64,000 nucleotides of DNA. It comes from Streptomyces sp. NBC_00691 (GTDB lineage: Bacteria; Actinomycetota; Actinomycetes; Streptomycetales; Streptomycetaceae). This document shows positions 27,693 to 40,085 of this stretch, piece by piece. Under the pieces are notes generated by a model that ran no database searches, had not been told where the DNA came from, and worked only from the letters and a program-made list of their open reading frames with translations. Position numbers and translations under genes: made by a program. Every line of letters starts with the position of its first letter. Position 1 is the stretch's first letter. The DNA is taken from contig NZ_CP109007.1 in the NCBI RefSeq assembly GCF_036226665.1, positions 1,550,001-1,614,000 on the forward strand. Direction: 5' to 3'.

Positions 27693-28798
27693 TTGGCGGC
27701 CTTTCGGGAGTCGGCGCCGACGGCCTCGGCGAGGGTGGCGTAGGGGGAGGCCGCCAGACGCGCGGCGAGGCCCTTGTGGATCGCGCGGGCGTAGAACGGG
27801 CCCTCGTAGACGAAGGCGCTGTAGCCCTGGATCAGGGTGGCGCCGGCGAGGATCCGCTGCCAGGCGTCCTCGGCGTTCTCGATGCCGCCAACGCCGACGA
27901 GGACCAGCTGGTCGCCCACGCGCGCGTGGAGGCGCCTGAGGACCGCGAGGGAGCGCTCCTTGACGGGCGCGCCGGACAGCCCGCCGGTCTCCTTGACCAG
28001 CGCGGGGTCGGACAGCAGGCCGAGGCCCTCGCGCGCGATGGTGGTGTTGGTGGCGATGATCCCGTCGAGGCCGAGCTCCAGGGCGAGGTCGGCGACCGCG
28101 TCGACGTCCTCGTCGGCCAGGTCGGGGGCGATCTTGACCAGGAGCGGGACCCGGCGGTCGGTGACCGTGCGGTCGGCGGCCTCGCGTACGGCGGTGAGGA
28201 GCGGCCGCAGGGACTCGGTGGCCTGGAGGTTGCGCAGACCCGGGGTGTTCGGCGAGGAGACGTTCACGACGAGGTAGTCGGCGTGCGCGGCGAGGCGCTC
28301 GGTGGACTTCACGTAGTCGGCGGCGGCCTCGGCCTCGGGGACGACCTTCGTCTTGCCGATGTTGACGCCGACGACGGTCCTGAAGACCGGAACGCGCGCG
28401 TGGAGGCGCTCGGCGACGGCGGCGGAGCCCTCGTTGTTGAAGCCCATGCGGTTGATGAGCGCGCGGTCCGGGACCAGCCGGAAGAGGCGCTTCTTGGGGT
28501 TGCCGGGCTGGGCCTCGCCGGTGACGGTGCCGATCTCGACGTGGTCGAAGCCGAGCATCGACATGCCGTCGATGGCGACGGCGTTCTTGTCGAAGCCGGC
28601 GGCGAGCCCGAAGGGGCCGTGCATCCGCAGGCCGAGGGCCTCGGTGCGCAGCTCCTTGTACCGGGGGGCGAGGACGGCGGCGACGAAGGTCCGCAGCACC
28701 GGGACGCGGGCCGCGAGGCGGATCCAGCGGAAGGCCAGGTAGTGGGCCTTCTCGGGGTCCATGCGCTTGAAGACGAGGTTGAAGAAGAACTTGTACAT
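27689..28798 (-). CDS. pyrD: Dihydroorotate dehydrogenase (quinone), class 2
   Basis: A 369-residue FMN enzyme oxidising dihydroorotate with membrane quinone. The N-terminal membrane-association helices (MYKFFFNLVFKRMDPEKAHY) mark class 2; the catalytic serine lies in SSPNTPGLR (181-189), and NRMGFNNEG and VGGIENAEDA bind substrate and FMN. GAGGAC precedes the ATG. A hairpin at 28816-28845 stands between carB and pyrD, so pyrD-pyrF may depend on readthrough or a separate promoter. pyrD inside the pyr cluster differs from the mycobacterial order. Confidence 0.97.
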   Translation of the reverse strand: MYKFFFNLVFKRMDPEKAHYLAFRWIRLAARVPVLRTFVAAVLAPRYKELRTEALGLRMHGPFGLAAGFDKNAVAIDGMSMLGFDHVEIGTVTGEAQPGNPKKRLFRLVPDRALINRMGFNNEGSAAVAERLHARVPVFRTVVGVNIGKTKVVPEAEAAADYVKSTERLAAHADYLVVNVSSPNTPGLRNLQATESLRPLLTAVREAADRTVTDRRVPLLVKIAPDLADEDVDAVADLALELGLDGIIATNTTIAREGLGLLSDPALVKETGGLSGAPVKERSLAVLRRLHARVGDQLVLVGVGGIENAEDAWQRILAGATLIQGYSAFVYEGPFYARAIHKGLAARLAASPYATLAEAVGADSRKAAK

Positions 28799-28815
28799 GT
28801 GGGTGTCCTCAGCAA

Positions 28816-28845
28816 GAGGGGGACACCGTTTCCGGTGTCCCCCTC
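28816..28845 (-). terminator. Intra-operon hairpin between carB and pyrD
   Basis: A perfect 13-bp stem GAGGGGGACACCG / CGGTGTCCCCCTC with loop TTTC starts 9 bp after the carB stop and ends 17 bp before the pyrD ATG. It would reduce transcription into pyrD or protect the carB 3' end. Confidence 0.8.
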
Positions 28846-28854
28846 ATTGGCTTG

Positions 28855-32155
<3,301 letters not shown>

Positions 32156-32163
<8 letters not shown>

Positions 32164-33304
32164 GCTCGGCCTCCATCAGGGAAACGAAACGGTCGAAGAG
32201 GTACGCGGCGTCGTGCGGGCCCGCGGCCGCCTCGGGGTGGTACTGGACGGAGAAGGCCGGCTGGTCGAGCAGCTGGAGGCCTTCCACGACGTCGTCGTTC
32301 AGGCAGACGTGCGAGACCTCGGCACGCCCGAAGGGGGTCTCGGAGACCTTGTCGAGGGGCGCGTCGACGGCGAAGCCGTGGTTGTGCGCGGTGATCTCGA
32401 CCTTGCCGGTCGTACGGTCCTGGACGGGCTGGTTGATGCCCCGGTGTCCGTACTTCAGCTTGTAGGTGCCGAAGCCGAGCGCGCGGCCGAGGATCTGGTT
32501 GCCGAAGCAGATGCCGAAGAGCGGCGTCCTGCGCTCCAGGACGGCCTGCATGAGGGCGACGGCGCCGTCGGCGGTGGCCGGGTCGCCCGGGCCGTTGGAG
32601 AAGAACACGCCGTCCGGGGCGACCGCGTACACGTCCTCGACGGTCGCGGTGGCCGGCAGCACGTGGACCTCGATGCCGCGCTCGGCCATGCGGCGCGGCG
32701 TCATGCCCTTGATGCCGAGGTCGATCGCGGCGACCGTGAACTTCTTGGTGCCGATCGCCGGGACGACGTACGTCTCCTTGGTGGCGACCTCGGCGGAGAG
32801 GTCCGCGCCCTTCATCTGGGGCTGCGCCTTGACCTTGTCGAGCAGGGCCTCGTCGCGGACGCCGGTCCAGGCCTCGCCGGAGAAGATGCCGACGCGCATG
32901 GCGCCGCGCTCGCGCAGGTGGCGGGTGAGGGCGCGGGTGTCGATGCCGGAGATGCCGACGACGCCCTGGCGCTCCAGTTCCTCGTCCAGCGAGCGCTGGG
33001 CGCGCCAGTTGGAGGAGACGCGGGCGGGGTCGCGGACGACGTAGCCGGAGACCCAGATCCTCGCGGACTCGGGGTCCTCGTCGTTGACGCCCGTGTTGCC
33101 GACGTGCGGGGCCGTCATCACCACGACCTGGCGGTGGTAGGACGGGTCGGTGAGGGTCTCCTGGTAGCCGGACATGCCGGTGGAGAACACGGCCTCGCCG
33201 AAGGTCTCCCCCACGGCCCCGTAGGCGCGGCCGCGGAAGATGCGGCCGTCCTCCAGGACGAGTACGGCGGGAACCTTGCTGGTTCCCCGGGTGGAGGTCG
33301 TCAT
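32156..33304 (-). CDS. carA: Carbamoyl-phosphate synthase small subunit
   Basis: A 382-residue glutaminase subunit. The N-terminal CarA domain begins [15 protein letters not shown]; the class I amidotransferase triad is Cys266 ([11 protein letters not shown]), His356 and Glu358 ([10 protein letters not shown]). The ATG at 33304 overlaps the stop of the PH-like gene (ATGA). It gives ammonia to CarB. Confidence 0.98.
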
Positions 33305-33873
33305 CGTGCGATGCCTTCCGTCGTGGTGGTCATGGAGTGGATGGCCTCGACCCAGGCGGTGTGCTCGGCCGCCCGGTCGGACCGGAAACCGGAGTCGAGC
33401 AGTGTGTCGCCGTGCGCCCAGGTGACGATCAGCAGGCCGCCCTCGGCGAGGACCTTGCCCGCGATGCCCTTGTCGAGACGGGCTTCGCGCAGGGCCTCGG
33501 CCGGGACGAAGAAGTCGTTCGCCCCGGGGCGTACGACCACGAGCCCGGCGTCGGTGAGCGTGAGCTCGACGCGGCTGCGGGTGCCGAGACCGTGGGCCAC
33601 GATCCGGTCGAGCCACTGCCCGGCGGTCGTGGAGCCGTGGTAGCGGCCGCTGAGGGTCAGTTTCGCCGTACCGGCCGTCTGGGGCGCGGTGGGGAGTTCG
33701 GGGAGGCCCGACTGGAGGCTGCCGCGCCACTTCCAGCCCTGGCGCATCAGCCAGTACACGAAGGCGATGAAGAGCAGCAGTCCGGCGACCCAGCCGAGCC
33801 GTCCGGCCCAGTCGGTCACCTCCGCCGACTTCTGATCGGCAGCCTCTGCGGCGATTGCGATGAGTGGTGTCAC
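33301..33873 (-). CDS. PH-like membrane protein of the pyr operon
   Basis: A 190-residue protein: a short N-terminus, one membrane segment (about residues 27-45, [18 protein letters not shown]) and a cytoplasmic PH-like beta domain (about 70-180, [20 protein letters not shown]). Its place between pyrC and carA is conserved in actinobacteria (Rv1382 in M. tuberculosis), but its job is unknown. Both ends overlap neighbours by 4 bp (GTGA with pyrC, ATGA with carA), so it is made in fixed ratio with pathway enzymes. A membrane anchor or scaffold for CarA/PyrC, or a lipid or envelope sensor, are guesses. Confidence 0.88.
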   Translation of the reverse strand: MTPLIAIAAEAADQKSAEVTDWAGRLGWVAGLLLFIAFVYWLMRQGWKWRGSLQSGLPELPTAPQTAGTAKLTLSGRYHGSTTAGQWLDRIVAHGLGTRSRVELTLTDAGLVVVRPGANDFFVPAEALREARLDKGIAGKVLAEGGLLIVTWAHGDTLLDSGFRSDRAAEHTAWVEAIHSMTTTTEGIAR

Positions 33874-35156
33874 GCCAGCTTCCCGTCCACGACCGTTGCC
33901 CGGCCCCGCAGGAAGGTGTGGGTGACGCGTCCCGGCAGCTCACGGCCCTCGTAGGGGGTGTTTCGGCTGCGGGAGGCGAAGTCCGCGGGGTCCACGACAC
34001 CACGGTAAGCCGGATCGACCAGCGTCAGGTTCGCGGGCTCACCAGCCGAGACGGGTCGTCCGTGGCCCGTGGCCCGTCCGATGCGGGCGGGCGCGAAGGA
34101 CATCCGGTCGGCGACGCCGGCCCAGTCGAGGAGGCCGGTCTCCACCATCGTCTGCTGGACGACGGAGAGCGCGGTCTCCAGGCCGACCATGCCCATGGCG
34201 GCCGCGGCCCACTCGCAGTCCTTGTCCTCGTGGGGGTGCGGGGCGTGGTCGGTGGCGACGATGTCGATCGTGCCGTCGGCCAGGGCCTCGCGGAGCGCGA
34301 GGACGTCCTTCTCGGTGCGCAGCGGCGGGTTGACCTTGTAGACCGGGTTGTAGCTCCGGGCCATCTCGTCGGTGAGGAGGAGGTGGTGCGGGGTGACCTC
34401 GGCGGTGACGTCGATGCCGCGGGACTTGGCCCAGCGGACGATCTCGACGGAGCCGGCGGTGGAGAGGTGGCAGATGTGGACGCGGGAGCCGACGTGCTCG
34501 GCGAGGAGGACGTCGCGGGCGATGATCGACTCCTCGGCGACGGCCGGCCAGCCGCCGAGTCCGAGTTCGGCCGAGACGATGCCCTCGTTCATCTGGGCGC
34601 CCTCGGTGAGGCGGGGCTCCTGGGCGTGCTGGGCGACGACGCCGCCGAAGGCCTTCACGTACTCCAGGGCGCGGCGCATGATCACGGCGTCGTCGACGCA
34701 CTTGCCGTCGTCGGAGAAGACGGTGACGCCGGCGGCGGAGTCGTGCATGGCGCCGAGTTCGGCGAGCTTCTTCCCCTCCAGGCCGACGGTGACGGCGCCG
34801 ATGGGCTGCACGTCGCAGTAGCCGGACTCCTTGCCGAGCCGGTAGACCTGCTCGACGACACCGGCGGTGTCGGCGACCGGGTGGGTGTTGGCCATGGCGA
34901 AGACGGCCGTGAATCCGCCGGAGGCGGCGGCACGGGTGCCGGTGAGGACGGTCTCGGAGTCCTCGCGGCCGGGCTCGCGCAGATGGGTGTGCAGGTCGAC
35001 GAGGCCGGGCAGCAGGATCCGGCCCTCGGCCTCGATCACGGTGGCGCCCCCGGCGGACAGGCCGGTGCCGACCTCGGCGATGGTCTCGCCGTCGATCAGG
35101 ACGTCCTGGACCTCGCCGCCCAGCACCTGCGCACCGCGGATAAGGATCTTGCTCAT
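33870..35156 (-). CDS. pyrC: Dihydroorotase
   Basis: A 428-residue amidohydrolase closing carbamoyl aspartate to dihydroorotate. Metal ligands are His56 and His58 ([10 protein letters not shown]), further His in ICHLSTAGS, and the catalytic Asp in ATDHAPH; this is the class I type found with PyrB. The ATG at 35156 lies 2 bp after the pyrB stop; the frame is open far upstream across pyrB but is not coding there. Confidence 0.97.
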   Translation of the reverse strand: MSKILIRGAQVLGGEVQDVLIDGETIAEVGTGLSAGGATVIEAEGRILLPGLVDLHTHLREPGREDSETVLTGTRAAASGGFTAVFAMANTHPVADTAGVVEQVYRLGKESGYCDVQPIGAVTVGLEGKKLAELGAMHDSAAGVTVFSDDGKCVDDAVIMRRALEYVKAFGGVVAQHAQEPRLTEGAQMNEGIVSAELGLGGWPAVAEESIIARDVLLAEHVGSRVHICHLSTAGSVEIVRWAKSRGIDVTAEVTPHHLLLTDEMARSYNPVYKVNPPLRTEKDVLALREALADGTIDIVATDHAPHPHEDKDCEWAAAAMGMVGLETALSVVQQTMVETGLLDWAGVADRMSFAPARIGRATGHGRPVSAGEPANLTLVDPAYRGVVDPADFASRSRNTPYEGRELPGRVTHTFLRGRATVVDGKLA

Positions 35157-35158
35157 GG

Positions 35159-36139
35159 TTACTTGTTCTCCTCGGTGCGGGTGTGGGTGACGGCGGAGTC
35201 GTTGCCGCCCAGAAGCAGGTAGAGGACCGCCATCCGGACGGAGACGCCGTTGGCGACCTGCTCGACGACCGTGCAGCGGTCGGAGTCGGCCACCTCGGCG
35301 GTGATCTCCATGCCGCGGACCATGGGGCCGGGGTGCATGACGATGGCGTGCTCGGGCATCTTCGCCATCCGCTCGCCGTCGAGCCCGTACCGGCGCGAGT
35401 ACTCGCGCTCGGTGGGGAAGAAGGCGGCGTTCATCCGCTCGCGCTGCACACGCAGCATCATGACCGCGTCGGACTTCGGCAGCACGCGGTCGAGGTCGTA
35501 CGAGACCTCGCAGGGCCAGGTCTCGACGCCGACGGGGACCAGGGTGGGCGGGGCCACCAGGGTGACCTCGGCGCCGAGGGTGTGCAGCAGGGCGACGTTG
35601 GAGCGGGCGACCCGGCTGTGCAGGACGTCGCCGACGAGCGTGATCCGCCTGCCCTCGAGGTCGCGGCCGAGTCCGGCGTCCCGGCCGACCAGGCGGCGGC
35701 GCATGGTGAAGGCGTCCAGGAGGGCCTGGGTGGGGTGCTCGTGGGTGCCGTCGCCGGCGTTGATGACGGGGGCGTCGATCCAGCCGGAGGTGGCGAGCCG
35801 GTACGGGGCTCCGGAGGCGCCGTGGCGGATGACGACCGCGTCGACGCCCATGGCCTCCAGGGTCTGCGCGGTGTCCTTGAGGGACTCGCCCTTGGAGACG
35901 CTGGAGCCCTTGGCCGCGAAGTTGATCACGTCGGCGGAGAGGCGCTTCTCGGCCGCCTCGAAGGAGATCCGGGTCCGGGTGGAGTCCTCGAAGAACAGGT
36001 TGCAGACGGTCCGGCCGCGCAGGGTCGGCAGCTTCCGGATGGGCCGGTCGGCCACCCGGGCCATCTCCTCGGCGGTGTCGAGGATCAGGACGGCGTCGTC
36101 GCGGGTGAGGTCGGCGGCCGAGATGAGGTGACGCATCAT
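35159..36139 (-). CDS. pyrB: Aspartate carbamoyltransferase catalytic subunit
   Basis: A 326-residue enzyme joining carbamoyl phosphate to aspartate. The carbamoyl-phosphate loop is STRTR (53-57) followed by ISFE, and HPTQALLD starts at residue 135. No pyrI is present, as usual for this clade. Two ATG codons lie at 36139 and 36136. It follows pyrR after an 86-bp spacer rich in short GC hairpins. Confidence 0.98.
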   Translation of the reverse strand: MMRHLISAADLTRDDAVLILDTAEEMARVADRPIRKLPTLRGRTVCNLFFEDSTRTRISFEAAEKRLSADVINFAAKGSSVSKGESLKDTAQTLEAMGVDAVVIRHGASGAPYRLATSGWIDAPVINAGDGTHEHPTQALLDAFTMRRRLVGRDAGLGRDLEGRRITLVGDVLHSRVARSNVALLHTLGAEVTLVAPPTLVPVGVETWPCEVSYDLDRVLPKSDAVMMLRVQRERMNAAFFPTEREYSRRYGLDGERMAKMPEHAIVMHPGPMVRGMEITAEVADSDRCTVVEQVANGVSVRMAVLYLLLGGNDSAVTHTRTEENK

Positions 36140-36225
36140 CGGTGAGTCTCTCCGTGGTGGGGAGGTGTGAGGGCATGCGGGGGCGCGGGGAGGTGCCCCG
36201 GCCCCGCGGGGGAAAGCCGGTCCGG

Positions 36226-36899
<674 letters not shown>

Positions 36900-36949
36900 A
36901 GCCGTTCCGGGCGCCGTCCCCCGGGAGGAGGCGGTACGGACCATTCGGC

Positions 36950-36992
36950 TTGACGGGAAAGAGTAACGCTGCGTAACCTCACAGTGAGTTAC
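36950..36992 (+). promoter_or_regulatory. bldD promoter with BldD operator
   Basis: TTGACG (36950-36955) and TAACCT (36974-36979) form an 18-bp-spaced promoter. Overlapping the -10 and start is GTAACCTCAC-A-GTGAGTTAC (36973-36992), a near-palindrome containing the AGTGA/TCAC halves of known BldD boxes. BldD is known to repress its own promoter. Confidence 0.75.
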
Positions 36993-37038
36993 CAGCCGCG
37001 CGGCGCAGCCGCATGTCGTCACAGCGTCCGGGAGCGTT

Positions 37039-37539
37039 ATGTCCAGCGAATACGCAAAGCAGCTCGGGGCCAAACTCCGCGCCATCCGCACCCAGCAGGG
37101 TCTCTCGCTCCACGGGGTGGAGGAGAAGTCCCAGGGCCGTTGGAAGGCCGTGGTGGTCGGTTCGTACGAGCGTGGCGACCGCGCAGTGACCGTGCAGCGT
37201 CTTGCCGAGCTGGCCGACTTCTACGGAGTGCCGGTGCAGGAGCTCCTGCCGGGCACCACGCCGGGCGGGGCCGCCGAGCCGCCGCCGAAGCTCGTCCTCG
37301 ACCTGGAGCGCCTGGCGCACGTCCCCCAGGAGAAGGCCGGCCCGCTCCAGCGGTACGCCGCGACGATCCAGTCGCAGCGCGGCGACTACAACGGCAAGGT
37401 GCTGTCGATCCGTCAGGACGACCTGCGCACCCTCGCCGTCATCTACGACCAGTCGCCCTCGGTCCTCACCGAGCAGCTCATCAGCTGGGGCGTCCTCGAC
37501 GCGGACGCGCGCCGCGCCGTCGCCCACGAGGAGAACTGA
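37039..37539 (+). CDS. bldD: Developmental master regulator BldD
   Basis: A 166-residue repressor of sporulation genes. The N-terminal HTH_3 domain (about 7-70) binds AGTGA/TCAC operators. The C-terminal domain binds a tetrameric cyclic-di-GMP cage through RxD-X8-RxxD, here Arg114-Gly-Asp116 and Arg125-Gln-Asp-Asp128, at the numbering reported for Streptomyces BldD. A Pro-rich linker (72-84) joins the domains. GGGAG precedes the ATG. It is divergent from pyrR and followed by a very strong terminator. Confidence 0.98.
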   Translation: MSSEYAKQLGAKLRAIRTQQGLSLHGVEEKSQGRWKAVVVGSYERGDRAVTVQRLAELADFYGVPVQELLPGTTPGGAAEPPPKLVLDLERLAHVPQEKAGPLQRYAATIQSQRGDYNGKVLSIRQDDLRTLAVIYDQSPSVLTEQLISWGVLDADARRAVAHEEN

Positions 37540-37568
37540 CCCCTTCCGGGGACCCAGCAGAAACGTAC

Positions 37569-37610
37569 CGCCGGGCCCGTGGACGTCATCCGACGTCCAC
37601 GGGCCCGGCG
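37569..37610 (+). terminator. Terminator of bldD
   Basis: A perfect 19-bp stem (37569-37587 with 37592-37610), loop ATCC, followed by CTTTT, 29 bp after the bldD stop. Confidence 0.92.
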
Positions 37611-37648
37611 CTTTTCCCCGTCACGGGTCCCGGCCGTGCACGCCCTCG

Positions 37649-37685
37649 CGAACCCTGCCGTGCCAGCCGTCACGAACCCTGCCGT
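37649..37685. repeat. Pair of CGAACCCTGCCGT direct repeats
   Basis: Two identical 13-bp words (37649-37661, 37673-37685) 24 bp apart lie in the non-coding gap between the facing terminators of bldD and nusB. No function is apparent. Confidence 0.6.
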
Positions 37686-37724
37686 TCTCTCCCTCGCTCG
37701 CGAACGGCGGGCCGGGGTCATGCC

Positions 37725-37760
37725 GAAGGGGCCCGCAGCACGAGTGCTGCGGGCCCCTTC
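37725..37760 (-). terminator. Terminator of the efp-nusB unit
   Basis: A 16-bp perfect stem (37725-37740 with 37745-37760) closing tetraloop CGAG lies 34 bp after the nusB stop. Confidence 0.9.
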
Positions 37761-37794
37761 GACTGCCGGTGACGTCGGACCGGCCCTTACGGGC

Positions 37795-38232
37795 TCAGGC
37801 GTCCGCGTCCCGGCGCAGACGCGGCTTCAAGTCCTTGAAGCGCGCCAGCAGACCGTTGACGAAGGTCGGGGACTCGTCCGTGGAGAACTCCTTGGCGAGC
37901 TGTACCGCCTCGTCGATCGCGACCGCGTCCGGCGTGCCGTCCTCCCAGATCAGCTCGTACGCACCGAGGCGCACGATGTTCCGGTCGGCGACGGGCATCC
38001 GGTCGAGGTCCCAGTCCACCGCGTAGGTCGCGATGAGCTCGTCGATCCGTGCCACATGGGACGCGTAGCCCTCGACCAGCTGCATGGTGAAGTCGTTCAC
38101 CGGCGGCTGGCGGTCGTCGGACCGCGCGTGCCGGACCTGGTCCGCGAGAACCTCCTGGACGGAGGCACCACGCTGGTCCGCCTCGAAGAGGATCTGGAAG
38201 GCGCGCTTGCGGGCCTTGCTCCGAGCGGCCAC
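37795..38232 (-). CDS. nusB: Transcription antitermination factor NusB
   Basis: A 145-residue all-helical RNA-binding protein that with NusE/S10 binds boxA in rRNA leaders. Conserved ARSKARKRAFQILFEADQRG opens it, and DEAVQLAKEFSTDESPTFVNGLL closes it. The GTG start lies 2 bp after the efp stop, the common efp-nusB pair. Confidence 0.96.
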   Translation of the reverse strand: MAARSKARKRAFQILFEADQRGASVQEVLADQVRHARSDDRQPPVNDFTMQLVEGYASHVARIDELIATYAVDWDLDRMPVADRNIVRLGAYELIWEDGTPDAVAIDEAVQLAKEFSTDESPTFVNGLLARFKDLKPRLRRDADA

Positions 38233-38234
38233 GG

Positions 38235-38801
38235 TTACTTGTTCACCCGGCCGAGGTAGTCGCTGGTGCGGGTGTCGACCTTGACCTTCTCGCCGGTGGT
38301 GATGAAGAGCGGGACCTGGATCTCGTGGCCGGTCTCCAGCGTGGCGGGCTTGGTGCCGCCGGTGGAGCGGTCGCCCTGGACGCCCGGGTCGGTGTGCTTG
38401 ATGACCAGCTCGACGGCGGCCGGCAGCTCGACGTAGAGCACCTCGCCCTCGTGCTGGGCGACCGAGGCGGTGAAGCCCTCGATCAGGAAGTTGGCGGCGT
38501 CGCCGACCGACTTGCGGTCGACCATCAGCTGGTCGTAGGTCTCCTCGTCCATGAAGACGAAGTAGTCGCCGTCCATGTAGGAGAACTGCATGTCGCGGCG
38601 GTCGATGGTGGCCGTCTCGACCTTGGTGCCGGCGTTGAACGTCTTGTCGACGACCTTGCCGGAGAGCACGCTCTTCAGCTTGGTGCGCACGAAGGCCGGG
38701 CCCTTGCCGGGCTTGACGTGCTGGAACTCGACGACGGACCAGAGCTGGCCCCCGTCGAGCTTGAGCACCATGCCGTTCTTGAGGTCGTTCGTGGAAGCCA
38801 C
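38235..38801 (-). CDS. efp: Elongation factor P
   Basis: A 188-residue three-domain KOW/OB protein that relieves ribosome stalling at polyproline. The tip loop reads [10 protein letters not shown] with PGKGP at 31-35 and Lys33. The PGKGP loop is the actinobacterial form reported to work without lysine modification, and no modification gene (epmA, earP, ymfI) is seen in this window. The GTG at 38801 gives the family start [10 protein letters not shown]. Confidence 0.97.
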   Translation of the reverse strand: MASTNDLKNGMVLKLDGGQLWSVVEFQHVKPGKGPAFVRTKLKSVLSGKVVDKTFNAGTKVETATIDRRDMQFSYMDGDYFVFMDEETYDQLMVDRKSVGDAANFLIEGFTASVAQHEGEVLYVELPAAVELVIKHTDPGVQGDRSTGGTKPATLETGHEIQVPLFITTGEKVKVDTRTSDYLGRVNK

Positions 38802-38850
38802 GGTTGCGAAATCTCCTGGACTGACGTGGGACCGTGGAGGCGTACGCGCC

Positions 38851-39963
38851 CTACAGCGCGAGCAGCTCCTTGGTCGTGATGGTGAGTAGCTCGGGTCCGC
38901 CGTCCGCCTCCTGGCGCACGACGAGCGTGTCATCGATCCGGACCCCGCCCCGGCCCGGGAGGTGGACCCCCGGTTCGACGGTGACCGGCACACAAGCGTC
39001 CAGTTTACCCATGGCCGAGGGTGACAGCTGCGGGTCCTCGTCGATTTCGAGCCCCACCCCGTGCCCGGTGAGGGGTACGGCCGCCTCCCCGTGGCCCGCC
39101 GCGTCCAGGATCTGGCGCGCGGCCCGGTCCACGTCCCGGTACTCGGCGCCGGGTACGAGAGACTCCCTCCCGGCCCGCTGAGCGGCGAAGACGAGCTCGT
39201 ACAGCTCGATCTGCCAGTCGGCCGGCGTCGTGCCGATGACGAAGGTGCGGCCGATCTCGCAGCGGTAGCCGCGGTAGTCGGCACCGAGGCAGACGGAGAG
39301 GAAATCGCCCTCCTCGACCCGGCGGTCGGAGGGCCGGTGGCCCCGGCGGCCGGAGTTCGGGCCGGTCGCCACCGAGGTCGGGAAGGCGGCCCCGTCGGCG
39401 CCGTGGTCGACGAGCCGCCGCTCCAGTTCCAGGGCGAGGTGCCGTTCGGTCCGCCCCACCAGAATCGACTCCAGGAGTTCGCCGAGCGCCTGGTCGGCGA
39501 TCTCCGCGGCGATCCGGAGGCAGGCGATCTCGTCCTCGTCCTTGACGATCCTCAGCTGCTCCACGGCGCAGGCGAGGTCGGCGAGCCGCAGCCCGGGAGC
39601 GACGGAGCCCATGGCCCGGTGCCGGGTGACGGTCAGATCGTGCTCCTCGACCGCCAGCGCGTCGGCGCCCGCCCGGCGGGCGAGGTCGACCGCGGCCACG
39701 GCCGGATCTCCGCCGCCGGCGGGCAGGACCTGCCGTCGGAGGAGTTCGTCGAGCCGTCCGTCGGCCGGTTCGCCGGTGGGCGCGACCGGGCAGAGCAGCA
39801 CGTCCGCGTCGGGCTCGGGCCCGACGAGGAGGACCGCGCCCGGGGGCGATCCGCCCGCGAGATAGCGGACGTTGGCGGGGCGGGAGACCAGGGCCGCCGG
39901 GCTGCCCGCGGCCGCGCAGCGATCGCGCAGCCGTACACGGCGGTCCGCATACACCTCTGACAT
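38851..39963 (-). CDS. Aminopeptidase P / M24 family protein with altered metal site
   Basis: A 370-residue pita-bread protein: N-terminal creatinase-like domain (1-125) and C-terminal M24 domain (135-370). Against the PepP ligand pattern Asp-Asp-His-Glu-Glu this protein has Cys225 ([11 protein letters not shown]), Glu236 (RCEIGRTF), His301 ([13 protein letters not shown]), Glu330 ([10 protein letters not shown]) and Asp344 (VRIDDTLVV). Alignment around the first two is gap-free, so the substitutions are real. It may use a different metal, be weak, or have another role. Its position next to efp matches mycobacterial pepQ and suggests proline-peptide turnover. The ATG at 39963 is chosen; the open frame further upstream is non-coding. 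Confidence 0.88.
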   Translation of the reverse strand: MSEVYADRRVRLRDRCAAAGSPAALVSRPANVRYLAGGSPPGAVLLVGPEPDADVLLCPVAPTGEPADGRLDELLRRQVLPAGGGDPAVAAVDLARRAGADALAVEEHDLTVTRHRAMGSVAPGLRLADLACAVEQLRIVKDEDEIACLRIAAEIADQALGELLESILVGRTERHLALELERRLVDHGADGAAFPTSVATGPNSGRRGHRPSDRRVEEGDFLSVCLGADYRGYRCEIGRTFVIGTTPADWQIELYELVFAAQRAGRESLVPGAEYRDVDRAARQILDAAGHGEAAVPLTGHGVGLEIDEDPQLSPSAMGKLDACVPVTVEPGVHLPGRGGVRIDDTLVVRQEADGGPELLTITTKELLAL

Positions 39964-40050
39964 GCTCCGAGCGTACGAGCAGCGGGGCGCGGCGGCCTGT
40001 TCAGAACGGCCGACCGGGCGGTCCCCCCGCCGGGACGCGGCCGCGCGCCG

Positions 40051-40081
40051 CGGGCCGGGCCGGATCTCCCGGTCCGGCCCG
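40051..40081 (-). terminator. Hairpin after the P-loop gene
   Basis: CGGGCCGG and CCGGCCCG arms (8 bp) enclose a 15-nt loop that itself can partly pair; it begins 4 bp after the P-loop gene stop. Confidence 0.45.
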
Positions 40082-40085
40082 GGGG

